Assembly (NCBI GenBank): GCA_021773635.1
Contig: JAJFJV010000035.1
Coordinates: 1 to 64,000, forward strand
Source of the DNA: Gammaproteobacteria bacterium
GTDB lineage: Bacteria; Pseudomonadota; Gammaproteobacteria; HK1
Direction: 5' to 3'
DNA length: 64,000 bases
The translations under genes were made by a program, and so were the position numbers. Position 1 is the stretch's first letter; each line of letters opens with the position of its first letter. Below are positions 29,844 to 39,322 of this stretch, piece after piece. The notes under the pieces are model-generated. The model was not told the origin of the DNA, did not search any database, and was given only the letters and a program-made list of their open reading frames with translations.

Positions 29844-30518
29844 ATGGCGATCAGGGACTGGCCCGAGGCGGAACGCCCACGGGAAAAATTACTGGCGAGG
29901 GGCGCACAAGCGCTGTCCGATGCCGAATTACTGGCGATATTTCTGCGTACCGGGGTCAAGGGCAAGACCGCGCTGGATCTTGCTCGAAAGCTGCTTACAG
30001 ATTTCGGCGGTTTACGTCCGCTGCTGGAAGCTGAGCAACGCTGCTTCTGCAAGGGTCATGGCCTCGGGGCTGCCAAATATGTCCAGCTAAGAGCTTGCAT
30101 GGAGATGGGCCGACGATATTTGGCCACCCGTCTGCCCCATGGCGATGCGCTGACCTCGCCGGCGGACACCCGGGGCTACCTCTCCGCCCAACTGCGTCAT
30201 TACAGCCACGAGGTCTTTGCCTGCCTGTTTCTCGATAACCGCAACCGCGTGCTCAGTTTCGATGAAATGTTTTTTGGCACCATCGATGGTGCCAGCGTGC
30301 ATCCGCGGGAGGTGGTAAAACGGGCGCTCAAACACAATGCCGCGGCGGTCATTCTGGCGCACAACCACCCTTCCGGTGTTGCCGAGCCGAGCAGTGCCGA
30401 TCGCAGTATCACCCGTCGCCTGGCCGATGCGCTGGCACTGGTGGATATCCGCCTGCTGGACCATTTCGTCATCGGCGACGGGGAAACCGTTTCCTTTGCC
30501 GAGCGCGGGTTGTTGTAG
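29844..30518 (+). CDS. radC: RadC family JAB1/MPN-domain protein
   Basis: 224 residues; ATG preceded by GGAGG at five bases. The N-terminal helix-hairpin-helix region ([15 protein letters not shown]) is followed by the metal-binding JAMM motif [14 protein letters not shown] and [11 protein letters not shown]. Once thought to be a repair gene, its biochemical role is unsettled. In enterobacteria rpmB and rpmG come next; here they lie 14 kb away. Confidence 0.95.
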   Translation: MAIRDWPEAERPREKLLARGAQALSDAELLAIFLRTGVKGKTALDLARKLLTDFGGLRPLLEAEQRCFCKGHGLGAAKYVQLRACMEMGRRYLATRLPHGDALTSPADTRGYLSAQLRHYSHEVFACLFLDNRNRVLSFDEMFFGTIDGASVHPREVVKRALKHNAAAVILAHNHPSGVAEPSSADRSITRRLADALALVDIRLLDHFVIGDGETVSFAERGLL

Positions 30519-30626
30519 TCGGCGCTGTGGTCCGTACCCGCCACCCATTTTATTGAGCTTTATCCTCTTTAGGGCGACAAGTAGAATTTCGCTACCTTCA
30601 CGCATGGCCAGTCGGGAATCCACCTC

Positions 30627-31679
30627 ATGAATCAATTTGTCGGGCTGTGTCTGGCTACCTTCCTGGTCGTTTGTGGTGGCTCGGCACATGCACAGCTGTT
30701 GATGGAGTCAAAGCGGGCCGCCACTTGCAGCGTGACATTCGAAAACGATTTGTTTGGCCCCTCGGACCGGGATTACACCAACGGCGTCATGCTGTCCTGT
30801 CTGTCGCGAGACGTGGGCGAGTATGCCGAGGTCAACCGTTTTGCGGCATGGTTGGACGGTCTCCTGGGTGAGGTGCCATATTTTCGCCGTGCCCCTGCGG
30901 ATGAGTCCCGGAAACTACTCAACGTGGGGGTATCCGTCGGGCAGAAAATCTATACCCCGACCGATCTCCGGCGTAGCGATCTGATTCAGGATGAGCGCCC
31001 CTACGCTGGCTGGCTTTATTTTGGTACTGCGCTCCACAGTCGTAACGAAAGACAGATGGATACCGCCGAGTTGCAACTGGGTATCGTTGGTCCGTGGGCG
31101 CTGGGGCGGGAGGCACAAAATGGAGCGCACGGCCTTTTTGGAGTTGCGCAGGCCAATGGTTGGGATAATCAGCTGCGGAGCGAGCCGGGCATTATGCTGG
31201 TGCTGGAACACCGGGAAAAAACGCCGCGTCTGTCTTTAGGCGGGCACCTGGCCATGGATGCAATTGGCCATGCCGGTGTAGCGCTCGGGAATGTCCTGAC
31301 GGCGGCCAGTGCCGGTGCCGAGTTGCGGGCTGGCTGGCGTATTCCCCGGGATTTCGGCACTAGCCTGATCCGGCCCGGTGGTGATGTCGGTGGACCGGTC
31401 TCGCCCGGAGAGCGGCGGCCCGCAGATCGATTGGCCCTGTACGGCTTCACGGCGGTGTCGGGGCGCTATGTACTGCGCGACATCTTTCTCGATGGCAACA
31501 GCTTTCGTTCCAGTCATTCGGTGGACAAGAAGCCGAAGGTGGCGGATTTCATCCTCGGCTTCGGGGTGGCCTATAAAAGGTTCAAATTAACGCTCTCGCG
31601 AGTGTACAGAACGCGCGAATTCAATGGTCAGGCCAAAGCCCACAGTTTTGGTTCGGTTAATCTGGCGGTAAATTTCTAG
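30627..31679 (+). CDS. lpxR: LpxR-type lipid A 3'-O-deacylase (DUF2219 outer-membrane barrel)
   Basis: 350 residues with a signal peptide (CLATFLVVCGGSAHA). The mature N-terminus has FENDLFG (N40, D41) and RDYTNG (T51), the pattern of calcium-binding and catalytic residues in LpxR, and then GGHLAMDAIGHAGVALGN, which may carry the catalytic His. It ends in an aromatic residue (LAVNF), typical of a beta-barrel. LpxR removes the 3'-acyloxyacyl chain from lipid A at the cell surface. It begins the accessory block between radC and rpmB. Confidence 0.85.
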   Translation: MNQFVGLCLATFLVVCGGSAHAQLLMESKRAATCSVTFENDLFGPSDRDYTNGVMLSCLSRDVGEYAEVNRFAAWLDGLLGEVPYFRRAPADESRKLLNVGVSVGQKIYTPTDLRRSDLIQDERPYAGWLYFGTALHSRNERQMDTAELQLGIVGPWALGREAQNGAHGLFGVAQANGWDNQLRSEPGIMLVLEHREKTPRLSLGGHLAMDAIGHAGVALGNVLTAASAGAELRAGWRIPRDFGTSLIRPGGDVGGPVSPGERRPADRLALYGFTAVSGRYVLRDIFLDGNSFRSSHSVDKKPKVADFILGFGVAYKRFKLTLSRVYRTREFNGQAKAHSFGSVNLAVNF

Positions 31680-31914
31680 GACATTGATGCGTTGCCCGCG
31701 TTGCTACCCGACACCACATTCTTTCTACGCTGGTAACGCCAAAAGAAACAGGAAGTTCCTCCCGGAAGCTGCTTTACTTGGAGTGAGGTAGTGGAAAGTG
31801 AATGGCCGACGTCCAGGCTGGCACAATCAAATTGTGGTGCGGGCTTTGGGTGGGGCTTTCGGGAAGCAGGGCACGTGGCAGGGTGCCGGTAAACAGGGCA
31901 AGGAGCGTAGTCTG

Positions 31915-32298
31915 ATGTCGATGACGGGAATCTGGAGTTCGGAAATATTTGGCCTCTATGGCTGGGAGAATACCGGGGTATTGATCTTTGAACATGGCCA
32001 GGCCATGGGTGGGGGGAATCATCACTATTCGGAGGGTAGTTACAAGATGTCCAAGGGGTGCCTTTCCCTCTCGTTGACCTTTCATTACCACGGCCATCCG
32101 CGGACGCTTTTCGGAGAGGCGAAAAAGGAGTTCAGCGTGATGTTGGAGAGCAAGACGCTCGAGGATGACGTGGTGATTGGCTCACTGTTCCGGCCGAATC
32201 GGCCGGATATGGCCGTTACCTGTCGTCTCAAACGCAGGGGAAAGTTGCCAAGCTCCGGCCGGAAGAGGACCCGCAAATGTTCGAAGCTGCGGAAGTAG
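31915..32298 (+). CDS. Small cytoplasmic protein, GrlR-like beta-barrel pattern
   Basis: 127 residues from the ATG at 31915, which has AGGAG nine bases upstream; the frame opens earlier but without a plausible start context. No signal peptide. The pattern GIWSSEIFGLYGWENTGVL, HGQAMGGGNHHYSEGSYKM, LSLSLTFHYHG resembles the GrlR/NegA-type small barrel (G-x-W/Y, GGxxxYYxGxY, then beta strands), a family of negative regulators, but similarity is only by eye. The C-terminus is strongly basic (RKRTRKCSKLRK). It overlaps the start of the polyphosphate kinase-like gene by 22 bases, so the two are coupled. Confidence 0.55.
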   Translation: MSMTGIWSSEIFGLYGWENTGVLIFEHGQAMGGGNHHYSEGSYKMSKGCLSLSLTFHYHGHPRTLFGEAKKEFSVMLESKTLEDDVVIGSLFRPNRPDMAVTCRLKRRGKLPSSGRKRTRKCSKLRK

Positions 32299-33761
32299 GT
32301 CGCAAGGTCTCGAAGCGGGAATTCAAGGCGCAGGAACCCGGCCTGCATACGGATCTGCTGACTATCCAGCGCAAGCTGCGGGAGTCGGATATTCCGGTCA
32401 TCGTTATCGTGTCCGGTGTCGAGGGCGCAGGCAAGGGTGAGGTGGTCAATCGCCTGAACTACTGGCTGGATGCCCGCGGCATGCAGACCTTCGCCTACTG
32501 GGACGAAACCGACGAGGAGCGCCAGCGTCCCCGCTTCTGGCGCTTCTGGCGTTCCCTGCCCCCACGGGGAACCATCGGTGTCCTTTTTGGTTCCTGGTAC
32601 ACGCGGCCGATCATCGACCGCGCCCTCGGTAAAATCCGCGCTCCGGAATTTGGGCAGGAGCTCAATCGTATCGTCGAGTTCGAGCGTACGTTGAGCGAGG
32701 ACGGGGCGCTGATCGTCAAGTTCTGGTTTCACCTGTCCAAAGAGGCGCAGCAATCCAGGCTACGCAAGGACAGCAAGCAGGACAAGAAGAACTGGAATGT
32801 CTCTCCGTTGGCGAAAAAATTCGCCAAATCCTACAAACAGTTTTCCCGGGTTTCCGAACAGGCTATCCGGGAGACTGATATGGGCCACTCTCCCTGGCAC
32901 ATCATCGAGGCCGGAGACCGTCGCTACCGTGACCTGAGGGTGGGCACAATTCTGCTCAAGGCCCTGGAGGAGCGCCTCGGGGAGCAGGACGACATACAAA
33001 GCCACGAAGCCGGGCCGGAGCCCGCGCCGCCTCCCACCGCCCGCGCCGCACTCACGGTACTCGATCATCTGGATCTCAGCCCCAGCCTGAGTGACGAAAA
33101 ATATGACAAGCAGCTGTTGCGCTATCAGCGCCAGCTCAATGCGCTGAGCTGGAAGGCGCGGGAACAGAAGCGTTGCGTGGTGGCCATGTTTGAGGGCTGG
33201 GATGCCGGCGGCAAGGGAGGGGCCATACGCCGCATTACCGCCGCCATAGACGCCCGGCTTTATCGGGTTATTTCCGTGGCGGCCCCCACCGACGAGGAAA
33301 AGGCACAACACTACTTATGGCGCTTCTGGCGTCAGCTGCCGCGCTCCGGTTACATGACCATCTACGACCGTTCCTGGTACGGACGGGTGCTGGTGGAGCG
33401 CGTGGAGGGTTTCGCCAGCCACCATGAATGGTCGCGCGCCTACCAGGAGATCAACGACTTCGAGCAGCATCTCGCGGACCACGGCACCATCCTGCTCAAA
33501 TACTGGCTTCATATCAGTAAGGACGAACAGCTACGCCGCTTCAAGGAGCGCGAGAAGATCCCCTGGAAGGCGCACAAAATCACGGACGAAGACTGGCGCA
33601 ACCGCGAGAAATGGGATGCCTACGGCGAAGCGGTCAACGAAATGGTCGCCCACACCAGCACCGAATACGCGCCGTGGAACCTGATTCCGGGTAACGACAA
33701 GCGCTATGCGCGGGTGGAGGTGCTCAAGCGCCTGTGCAAGCGGTTGAAGGAAGCGCTTTAG
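32277..33761 (+). CDS. pap: Polyphosphate:AMP phosphotransferase, double PPK2 domain
   Basis: 494 residues with two PPK2 domains. Domain 1 has Walker A GVEGAGKGEV (about 47-56), a lid with RPRFWRFWRSLPPRG and FGSWYTRPI; domain 2 has FEGWDAGGKGGAI (about 304-316), YLWRFWRQLPRSGYMTIYDRSWYGRVLVERVEGF-type sequence, and DEDWRNREKWDAY. Two-domain PPK2 proteins transfer phosphate from polyphosphate to AMP, giving ADP. Domain 1 has Val-Glu in place of the usual Trp-Asp in the P-loop, so domain 2 is likely the main catalytic site. ATG with GAGGA upstream. Confidence 0.9.
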   Translation: MFEAAEVGRKVSKREFKAQEPGLHTDLLTIQRKLRESDIPVIVIVSGVEGAGKGEVVNRLNYWLDARGMQTFAYWDETDEERQRPRFWRFWRSLPPRGTIGVLFGSWYTRPIIDRALGKIRAPEFGQELNRIVEFERTLSEDGALIVKFWFHLSKEAQQSRLRKDSKQDKKNWNVSPLAKKFAKSYKQFSRVSEQAIRETDMGHSPWHIIEAGDRRYRDLRVGTILLKALEERLGEQDDIQSHEAGPEPAPPPTARAALTVLDHLDLSPSLSDEKYDKQLLRYQRQLNALSWKAREQKRCVVAMFEGWDAGGKGGAIRRITAAIDARLYRVISVAAPTDEEKAQHYLWRFWRQLPRSGYMTIYDRSWYGRVLVERVEGFASHHEWSRAYQEINDFEQHLADHGTILLKYWLHISKDEQLRRFKEREKIPWKAHKITDEDWRNREKWDAYGEAVNEMVAHTSTEYAPWNLIPGNDKRYARVEVLKRLCKRLKEAL

Positions 33762-34094
33762 GCAGGCAATGCATTAATCTGGTAGATGAAAGCGGGAGTC
33801 AGGGACCGATTCTCGTAACCATGTGGACGGCTACAGTGAAGTCCGGCTATTTCAATCGGATTATGTAGAAAAGATTCGACATAATCCGGGGGGTTAAATA
33901 ACGCCGATTACCGGAACGAAAAGGAGAATAAGGCTATAACATATTGATAAATATAAACGTATTGTCGTCATGAAGAAAAAAGAAAGATGTTGAGCGCGCA
34001 CATCGATCCGTTTATTACCGAATCGGTATTAATAATTAAACGAGAAAACTTTCCACATAAATCCTGTTAGATTCTTAGAGTAGAAAACGAAACT
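33762..34094. other. AT-rich gap of 333 bp upstream of the Shedu gene
   Basis: No coding frame. From about 33890 the sequence becomes clearly richer in A and T than the surroundings. It holds a long hairpin (33857-33888), a TACCGA-A-TCGGTA palindrome at 34016-34028, and GTTAGAT at 34066-34072, a match to the GTTRRRY recombination core of integron cassettes. No convincing promoter was found. Confidence 0.6.
33857..33888. repeat. Perfect-armed 32-bp hairpin
   Basis: CGGATTATGT at 33857-33866 is exactly complementary to ACATAATCCG at 33879-33888; inside, GAA and TTC also pair across an AAGA loop with one mismatch between. No T tract follows, so it is a poor terminator on the plus strand. It may mark the left border of the accessory islet or be a recombinase target. 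Confidence 0.7.
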
Positions 34095-35252
34095 ATGGAT
34101 GACGATTATCAGAACCCCCTGCCGGGGAAAACCTACATAAGCCCATCACTCCAAGCTTTTGGGGATAAGGAGCGAAGGGTTCGTATCGCTTCCAAAATAC
34201 TGCCCTCTGAAGATGGCTATGAATATGCAAAGGAACGCGACGAAGTAGTTTTAAGAAAGAAGCCAGATGCAAAGACGTATATAACAGCAAAGTTCCTCGA
34301 AGATACAAGGCAGACCTTTGTCTTAACTGTCCAAAAGTTTGTATCACAAACGGGGCAGCCGTATGGGTCTGGGTTTTCATTTGTAGGTGAAGAAATAGGT
34401 CGTTTCTGTGAATTTCTAGCAAATATCCAATCTGTTGATTTCAAGAATAGAGCCAAAGTAAATATTTCTGATGACGATCGGCGTAAAATAGTCTTAACTA
34501 TTCATCAGGCAAAAGCCTTCCTTTCAGATAATCAAGAATTGTTTTCAGAAGTCCTAAAATCGGAGGTAACTACTGAAGACCTTGTTGCTGTCGGTTTCCG
34601 AAAGAAACAATTGAGTGTCTATCACAGACTGTTAAATGACCAAAGTTATTTCGACGATTTAAAGAAAATGAAGAACTGCTCAAATGAGGATCTATGGCAA
34701 AAATACTTTGAAAAGAATCCCTGGGTATTTGGCTATGGTCTCGGTTATATATTCTTATCCAGCCTTGACGACAAAAAACTAGAGCAAGTAGTTCAGGGGT
34801 ATAGCGTAGATTCACATGGTAAGCGTGTTGATGCGCTTATGAAAACAAAGGGTATTATTTCTAACCTTTGTTTCGTTGAAATTAAGACTCACACGACAGC
34901 ACTATTAGAAGCTAAGCCTTATCGGTCTGGCTGCTGGGCTCCTTCAAAAAAATTGGCGGGCGCTATTGCGCAGGTCCAAGGCACAGTAGCCTCTGCCGTG
35001 GAAAATCTATCTATTAGAATTAACCCAAGCGATAGTGAAGGCAACCCGACTGGCGAAGAAATCTATAACTATCAACCTAAATCCTATTTGGTAATAGGGA
35101 GTATGGGTGAGTTTGTGTCAGAGCAAGGCGTAAACAAAGACAAGCTGAGGTCTTTTGAATTGCTTCGTAAAAATACCTCTAACCCTGAAATTATCACATT
35201 TGATGAACTTTATGAGCGAGCAAAATTCATTGTCCAGCACAATCAAAGCTGA
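34095..35252 (+). CDS. sduA: Shedu anti-phage defence nuclease (SduA)
   Basis: 385 residues. The C-terminal part is a DUF4263-type PD-(D/E)XK nuclease: WQKYFEKNPWVFG (about 201-213), KRVDALM (D246), FVEIKTH (E262, K264) and IAQVQG (Gln 293/295), the signature of Shedu proteins. The N-terminal 190 residues (TFVLTVQKFV, FVGEEIGRFCEFLANI) would be the regulatory or sensing part. Shedu is a one-gene defence system; related proteins form tetramers that cut DNA. The gene is AT-rich beside its neighbours, a sign of recent gain. The stop codon lies within the left arm of an attC-like site. Confidence 0.88.
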   Translation: MDDDYQNPLPGKTYISPSLQAFGDKERRVRIASKILPSEDGYEYAKERDEVVLRKKPDAKTYITAKFLEDTRQTFVLTVQKFVSQTGQPYGSGFSFVGEEIGRFCEFLANIQSVDFKNRAKVNISDDDRRKIVLTIHQAKAFLSDNQELFSEVLKSEVTTEDLVAVGFRKKQLSVYHRLLNDQSYFDDLKKMKNCSNEDLWQKYFEKNPWVFGYGLGYIFLSSLDDKKLEQVVQGYSVDSHGKRVDALMKTKGIISNLCFVEIKTHTTALLEAKPYRSGCWAPSKKLAGAIAQVQGTVASAVENLSIRINPSDSEGNPTGEEIYNYQPKSYLVIGSMGEFVSEQGVNKDKLRSFELLRKNTSNPEIITFDELYERAKFIVQHNQS

Positions 35253-35318
35253 CAAAGCGCTGCTGTCGGACAATTTTTCCGATTTTCTCCCAAATTGCCG
35301 CAGAGCGCGGCGTTAGCT
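35247..35318 (+). other. attC-like recombination site after the Shedu gene
   Basis: Outer arms AGCTGAC (35247-35253) and GTTAGCT (35312-35318) pair in 6 of 7 positions plus a G-T. Next come unpaired spacers AAA and GGC, then inner arms GCGCTGC (35257-35263) and GCAGAGCGC (35300-35308), which pair fully with a single unpaired A. The centre can pair further (CAATTT with AAATTG). This is the attC layout of outer arms, unpaired spacer, inner arms and an extrahelical base, with a plausible size of 72 bases. Against it: the third base of RRR in GTTRRRY is C, and the bulged base lies on the right arm, where attC sites usually carry it on the left. Confidence 0.45.
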
Positions 35319-35337
35319 GCTGAAAAATGAGGTGCAA

Positions 35338-35718
35338 ATGAAAGCGCTATTGGTCATCTTGTTGCTTTGTTTCGCAAATTTAGGATTCGCTCAGGAGTAT
35401 TCCTGCTCATCTTTTCTTGAAATAGAAAAGGATTTCAGCGAGAGATTGCCTATGAAGGTCGACGAGATAACCACTCTGGTTGAGTTCAGTGTTAACTGCG
35501 AAACAAAGATTGTTAAATACATTAAACATCTTTCGGTAGAGCGAAGTTCCCTTGCGTCAGGATTCCAGCAGAGGAAGCAAAGGCAATATCTGAATGTACA
35601 CTGTAACAAGCAGGGTCTGGCGTCGCACGGGTGGTCTTCTGCGGACTTTGTTTATGATCGAAATATGGGTCTCATGTTGGAGTTGAAAGCGACCCCGGCG
35701 TTGTGTGCTAGCCGTTAA
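35338..35718 (+). CDS. Small secreted protein of unknown function
   Basis: 126 residues from the ATG at 35338 with GAGG five bases upstream. A signal peptide is clear (LLVILLLCFANLGFAQ). The mature protein of about 108 residues has four cysteines (CSSF, NCET, HCNK, ALC), which could make two disulfides in the periplasm. No family was recognised. It starts 25 bases after the right end of the attC-like site, the usual spacing of a gene cassette start, but no second attC was found before malate synthase. Confidence 0.7.
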   Translation: MKALLVILLLCFANLGFAQEYSCSSFLEIEKDFSERLPMKVDEITTLVEFSVNCETKIVKYIKHLSVERSSLASGFQQRKQRQYLNVHCNKQGLASHGWSSADFVYDRNMGLMLELKATPALCASR

Positions 35719-35767
35719 TAACAGCTATTAGGGACAGGTCTTTCGTTGTGCATTCCCAACAGAAAAC

Positions 35768-37942
35768 CTACGTGAGTCGCTTCTTCGCCTCTCTCCTCCG
35801 GGCGTGCAGTAAAAACTCTGTATATCCATTGGGCTGTTCCCTCCCCTTGAATACCAGATCACAGGCGGCCTGGAAGGCGATGCTGTGGTCGAAGTTCGGG
35901 GCCATGTTGCGGTAATTCGGGTCGCCGGCGTTTTGCTTGTCTACCATGCCCGCCATGCGTTTCAGGGTGGTCATCACCTGTTCTTCGTCGCAGATGCCGT
36001 GATGCAACCAGTTGGCGATGTGCTGGCTGGAGATGCGCAGCGTGGCGCGGTCTTCCATCAGGCCGATGTCGTGGATGTCCGGCACCGTGGAACAACCCAC
36101 ACCCTGCTCGACCCAGCGCACCACGTAGCCGAGAATTCCCTGGGCATTGTTGTCCAGTTCCTGTTGGATATCCTCAGCGCCAAGTGGCGCGTTACCGAGC
36201 AATGGCAGGCGTAGCAAATCATCAATGCTGGCACGGGGGCGATTGGTAAGTTCTTGCTGACGGGCATCGACGTCGACGCGGTGATAGTGCATGGCATGCA
36301 GGGTGGCGGCAGTGGGTGAGGGCACCCAAGCGGTGTTGGCGCCGGCCAGCGGGTGGCCGATCTTCTCTTCCAACATCTGCGCCATTCTCGCCGGCATCGG
36401 CCACATGCCCTTGCCGATTTGCGCCTTGCCCCGGAGCCCGCAGGCGAGGCCCACATCCACGTTGGCGTCTTCGTAGGCACTAATCCAGGCTTCGTTCTTC
36501 ATCGCCGCCTTGCGCACCATGGCGCCCGCTTCCATGCTGGTGTGGATCTCATCGCCGGTGCGATCCAGAAAGCCGGTGTTGATGAAGACCACCCGCTCCC
36601 TGGCGGCGCGGATGCATGCCTTCAGGTTTAAAGTAGTGCGGCGTTCCTCGTCCATGATGCCGAGCTTGAGGGTGTGGCGCGGGAGACTGATACCATCTTC
36701 GATGCGGGCAAATAAATCATTGGTGAAGGTAACTTCTTCAGGGCCGTGCATCTTCGGCTTGACGATATAGATGCTGCCGGTCCGCGAATTATGCAGTTTT
36801 CCGCTGCCCTTGAGATCGTGCAGGGCGATGAGCGCGGTCATCATGCCATCGAGGATGCCCTCCGGGATTTCCTCGCCCTGAGCGTTCAGCACCGCGTCGG
36901 TCATCATATGGTGGCCGACATTGCGCAGGAACATCAGGCTGCGGCCCGGCAGGCTGAAGGCTGTGCCGTCCGGCGCGCTGTAGCCACGGTCCGGTTTCAG
37001 GCTGCGGGTGAGGGTTTTTCCGCCCTTGTCAAAGGTGGTGGTGAGATCGCCTTTCATCAGGCCGAGCCAGTTGCGGTAGACCAGTACCTTGTCCTCCGCG
37101 TCCACCGCTGAGACCGAGTCCTCGCAGTCCTGGATGGTGGTGATGGCGGACTCCAGGATCACGTCCTTCACGCCTGCCGGATGGCTCTTGCCAATCACAT
37201 GCTTGCGGTCGATCTGGATCTCGATATGCAGGCCGTGGTTTTTTAGCAGAATGCTTGTGGGTGCATCGGCCACGCCGGTATAGCCAATGAACTTTTCGGT
37301 TTCCACAAGCATGGTTTCCTCACCTTCTGCCAGTGCTGTGTGGAGGTGGCCATTTGCTACGCGGTAGGCCCTTACCTCGCCATAACTGGCACCGATGAGC
37401 GGAACTGCCTGATCCAATAAGGCAGTGGTGCAGGCCACTACCCGGGTGCCGCGCACCGGATTGTAGGCCGCAGTACGCTCTGCACCGTCCGACTCCGGGA
37501 TGGCATCGGTACCGTAGAGCGCGTCGTAGAGACTGCCCCAGCGGGCGTTGGCCGCATTCAGCGCGTAACGCGCAATGGTTACCGGCACCACCAGTTGCGG
37601 GCCGGCGATGCGATTAATCTCGGGATCGACTCCCGTGGTGGTGATATGGAAGTCATCACCCTCGGGCAACAGATAGCCAATTTCATACAGGAAATCCTTG
37701 TAGGCGGCGGTGTCGAAGGCATGCTCGCGGTGCGCCCGATGCCAGGCATCGATACGCGTTTGCAGTGCATCGCGTTTTTCCAGCAACGCCCGGTTACGCG
37801 GGGTGAGGTCGATGAGGATGGCTTCCAGTGCGGACCAGAAATCCGTGGCCGTAATACCGGTGCCCGGTGTGATCTCGTCGACGACCAGTTGGTAGAGTTC
37901 TGCGGCGATCTGCAGGCCGCCTGCATGAATACGTTCCGTCAT
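35768..37942 (-). CDS. glcB: Malate synthase G
   Basis: 724 residues, full length for the G isoform. It condenses glyoxylate with acetyl-CoA to give malate. Motifs: [35 protein letters not shown]-type region [38 protein letters not shown] (catalytic region) and [14 protein letters not shown]. It starts 15 bases after dctM ends, so it appears to be the last gene of the TRAP operon. No isocitrate lyase is in the window, which points to glyoxylate coming from another source. Confidence 0.95.
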   Translation of the reverse strand: MTERIHAGGLQIAAELYQLVVDEITPGTGITATDFWSALEAILIDLTPRNRALLEKRDALQTRIDAWHRAHREHAFDTAAYKDFLYEIGYLLPEGDDFHITTTGVDPEINRIAGPQLVVPVTIARYALNAANARWGSLYDALYGTDAIPESDGAERTAAYNPVRGTRVVACTTALLDQAVPLIGASYGEVRAYRVANGHLHTALAEGEETMLVETEKFIGYTGVADAPTSILLKNHGLHIEIQIDRKHVIGKSHPAGVKDVILESAITTIQDCEDSVSAVDAEDKVLVYRNWLGLMKGDLTTTFDKGGKTLTRSLKPDRGYSAPDGTAFSLPGRSLMFLRNVGHHMMTDAVLNAQGEEIPEGILDGMMTALIALHDLKGSGKLHNSRTGSIYIVKPKMHGPEEVTFTNDLFARIEDGISLPRHTLKLGIMDEERRTTLNLKACIRAARERVVFINTGFLDRTGDEIHTSMEAGAMVRKAAMKNEAWISAYEDANVDVGLACGLRGKAQIGKGMWPMPARMAQMLEEKIGHPLAGANTAWVPSPTAATLHAMHYHRVDVDARQQELTNRPRASIDDLLRLPLLGNAPLGAEDIQQELDNNAQGILGYVVRWVEQGVGCSTVPDIHDIGLMEDRATLRISSQHIANWLHHGICDEEQVMTTLKRMAGMVDKQNAGDPNYRNMAPNFDHSIAFQAACDLVFKGREQPNGYTEFLLHARRREAKKRLT

Positions 37943-37957
37943 CTGTGTATCACCTCC

Positions 37958-39322
37958 CTAGCCATAGACGAGGCGCGGCAACCACAACACCACCTCGGGG
38001 AAAATGATGCAGATAGCGAGTCCCACCGCCTGCAGCACCAGGAAGGGCAGCGAGGAGCGGTAGATCTGCCCCATGGTGACCTCCGGCGGCGCCACACTTT
38101 TCAGATAGAACAGCGCGTAACCGAAGGGCGGGCTGATGAAGGACATCTGCATATTCACCATGTAGACCACGCCAAACCACAGCGCCATGTCTTCCGGAGC
38201 CACGCCGGGCATCCCGAACACACCGTCGAAGCTCATGGTCTTCATCAGCGGGATGAAGATCGGCACCGCCAGCAACAGGATGCCGACCCAGTCGAGAAAC
38301 ATACCGAGTATCACCAGGATGACCATCATCAACACCAGGATGCCGTAGGGACCGAGTCCCGTGCCAAGGATGCTTGCGTTGATGAATTCCTGGCCGCCGT
38401 TGACCACATAAAAGCCCACGAACAGGGTGGCCCCGAAGATGATCCACAGCACCATGCCGGTCACCTTCAGCGTGGTCATTACGGCAGAGCGCACATTTTC
38501 CAGCGACAGTCGGCGGTGCATGGCCGCCACTACCAGTGCGCCAAAGGTCCCCACGCCCGCAGCCTCCACCGGCGTGGCGATGCCGGCAAAGATGATGCCG
38601 AGCACCAGGGTGACCAGTGCCAGGGGCGCGAACATATTGCTCAGTAGCCGGATCTTCTCACGCGTATCGACCCGTTCTTCTGGCGGCAGCGGGGGGCCGG
38701 CGGAGGGGATGATGTAACAAACTCCGGTGACATAGAGGATATACATGCCCGAGAGTATGAGGCCGGGAATCACGGCGCCGATAAACAGCTCACCCACGGA
38801 CTGCTGGGCGATAACCGCAAACAGGATGGCGAGGATCGACGGCGGGATGAGGATGCCCAGAGTGCCGCCGGCCAGGATCGATCCGCAGGCTATGGTGGGA
38901 TGGTACTTGCGGCGGATCATCGCCGGCAGGGCGATCATACCCATGGTCACCTCGGTGGCGCCGATGACTCCGCACATGGCCGCCAGCAGTGTGGAGGCAA
39001 TGATGGTGGAGGTGGCCAGCCCGCCGCGCAGGCTGCCGAGCAGCTTGTACACCATGTCGAACAGTTCTTCGATGATGCCGGCACGCTCGAGCATGGAGGC
39101 CATGAAAATGAACAATGGAATGGCGGAGAGCTGGTAGTTGGTCATCAGCGGTAAGATCCGCGATGGCAGGATATTGAGCATCTGTGCATCGCCGAACACG
39201 AACAGAAATACGCAGGCGAGGCCGCCAGTGACAAAGGCCAGTGGCAGCCCGGCCATCAGCAGCACCAGCAGCGAGCCGAACATCAGCACGGTCAGCCACA
39301 GGATGTCGATTTCAAGCCCCAC
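37958..39322 (-). CDS. dctM: TRAP transporter large permease
   Basis: 454 residues, about twelve membrane helices; starts with GTG inside the end of dctQ (11-base overlap). Sequence blocks such as PLFIFMASMLERAG, GVIGATEVTMGMIALPAMIRRKY and LAGGTLGILIPPSILAILF are typical of the DctM channel subunit, which couples solute uptake to sodium. Closest in style to the mannitol/chloroaromatic-annotated branch; that label does not fix the substrate. Confidence 0.93.
   Translation of the reverse strand: MGLEIDILWLTVLMFGSLLVLLMAGLPLAFVTGGLACVFLFVFGDAQMLNILPSRILPLMTNYQLSAIPLFIFMASMLERAGIIEELFDMVYKLLGSLRGGLATSTIIASTLLAAMCGVIGATEVTMGMIALPAMIRRKYHPTIACGSILAGGTLGILIPPSILAILFAVIAQQSVGELFIGAVIPGLILSGMYILYVTGVCYIIPSAGPPLPPEERVDTREKIRLLSNMFAPLALVTLVLGIIFAGIATPVEAAGVGTFGALVVAAMHRRLSLENVRSAVMTTLKVTGMVLWIIFGATLFVGFYVVNGGQEFINASILGTGLGPYGILVLMMVILVILGMFLDWVGILLLAVPIFIPLMKTMSFDGVFGMPGVAPEDMALWFGVVYMVNMQMSFISPPFGYALFYLKSVAPPEVTMGQIYRSSLPFLVLQAVGLAICIIFPEVVLWLPRLVYG

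Noticed and set aside
33889-33900. Terminator for pap formed by the 33857 hairpin
   Set aside because: The sequence after the stem is GGGGGTTAAATA, with no run of T.
33995-34072. A complete attC upstream of the Shedu gene ending at GTTAGAT
   Set aside because: No partner ATCTAAC and no pairing inner arms were found in the preceding 150 bases; only the bare core is present.
35719-35767. A second attC after the small secreted gene
   Set aside because: No GTTRRRY core or pairing arms could be found between its stop codon and the end of glcB.
37595-38647. Plus-strand frame of 350 codons across the glcB-dctM junction, rich in His and Gln
   Set aside because: It runs antisense through two well-supported genes and has the composition of a reversed membrane protein gene.
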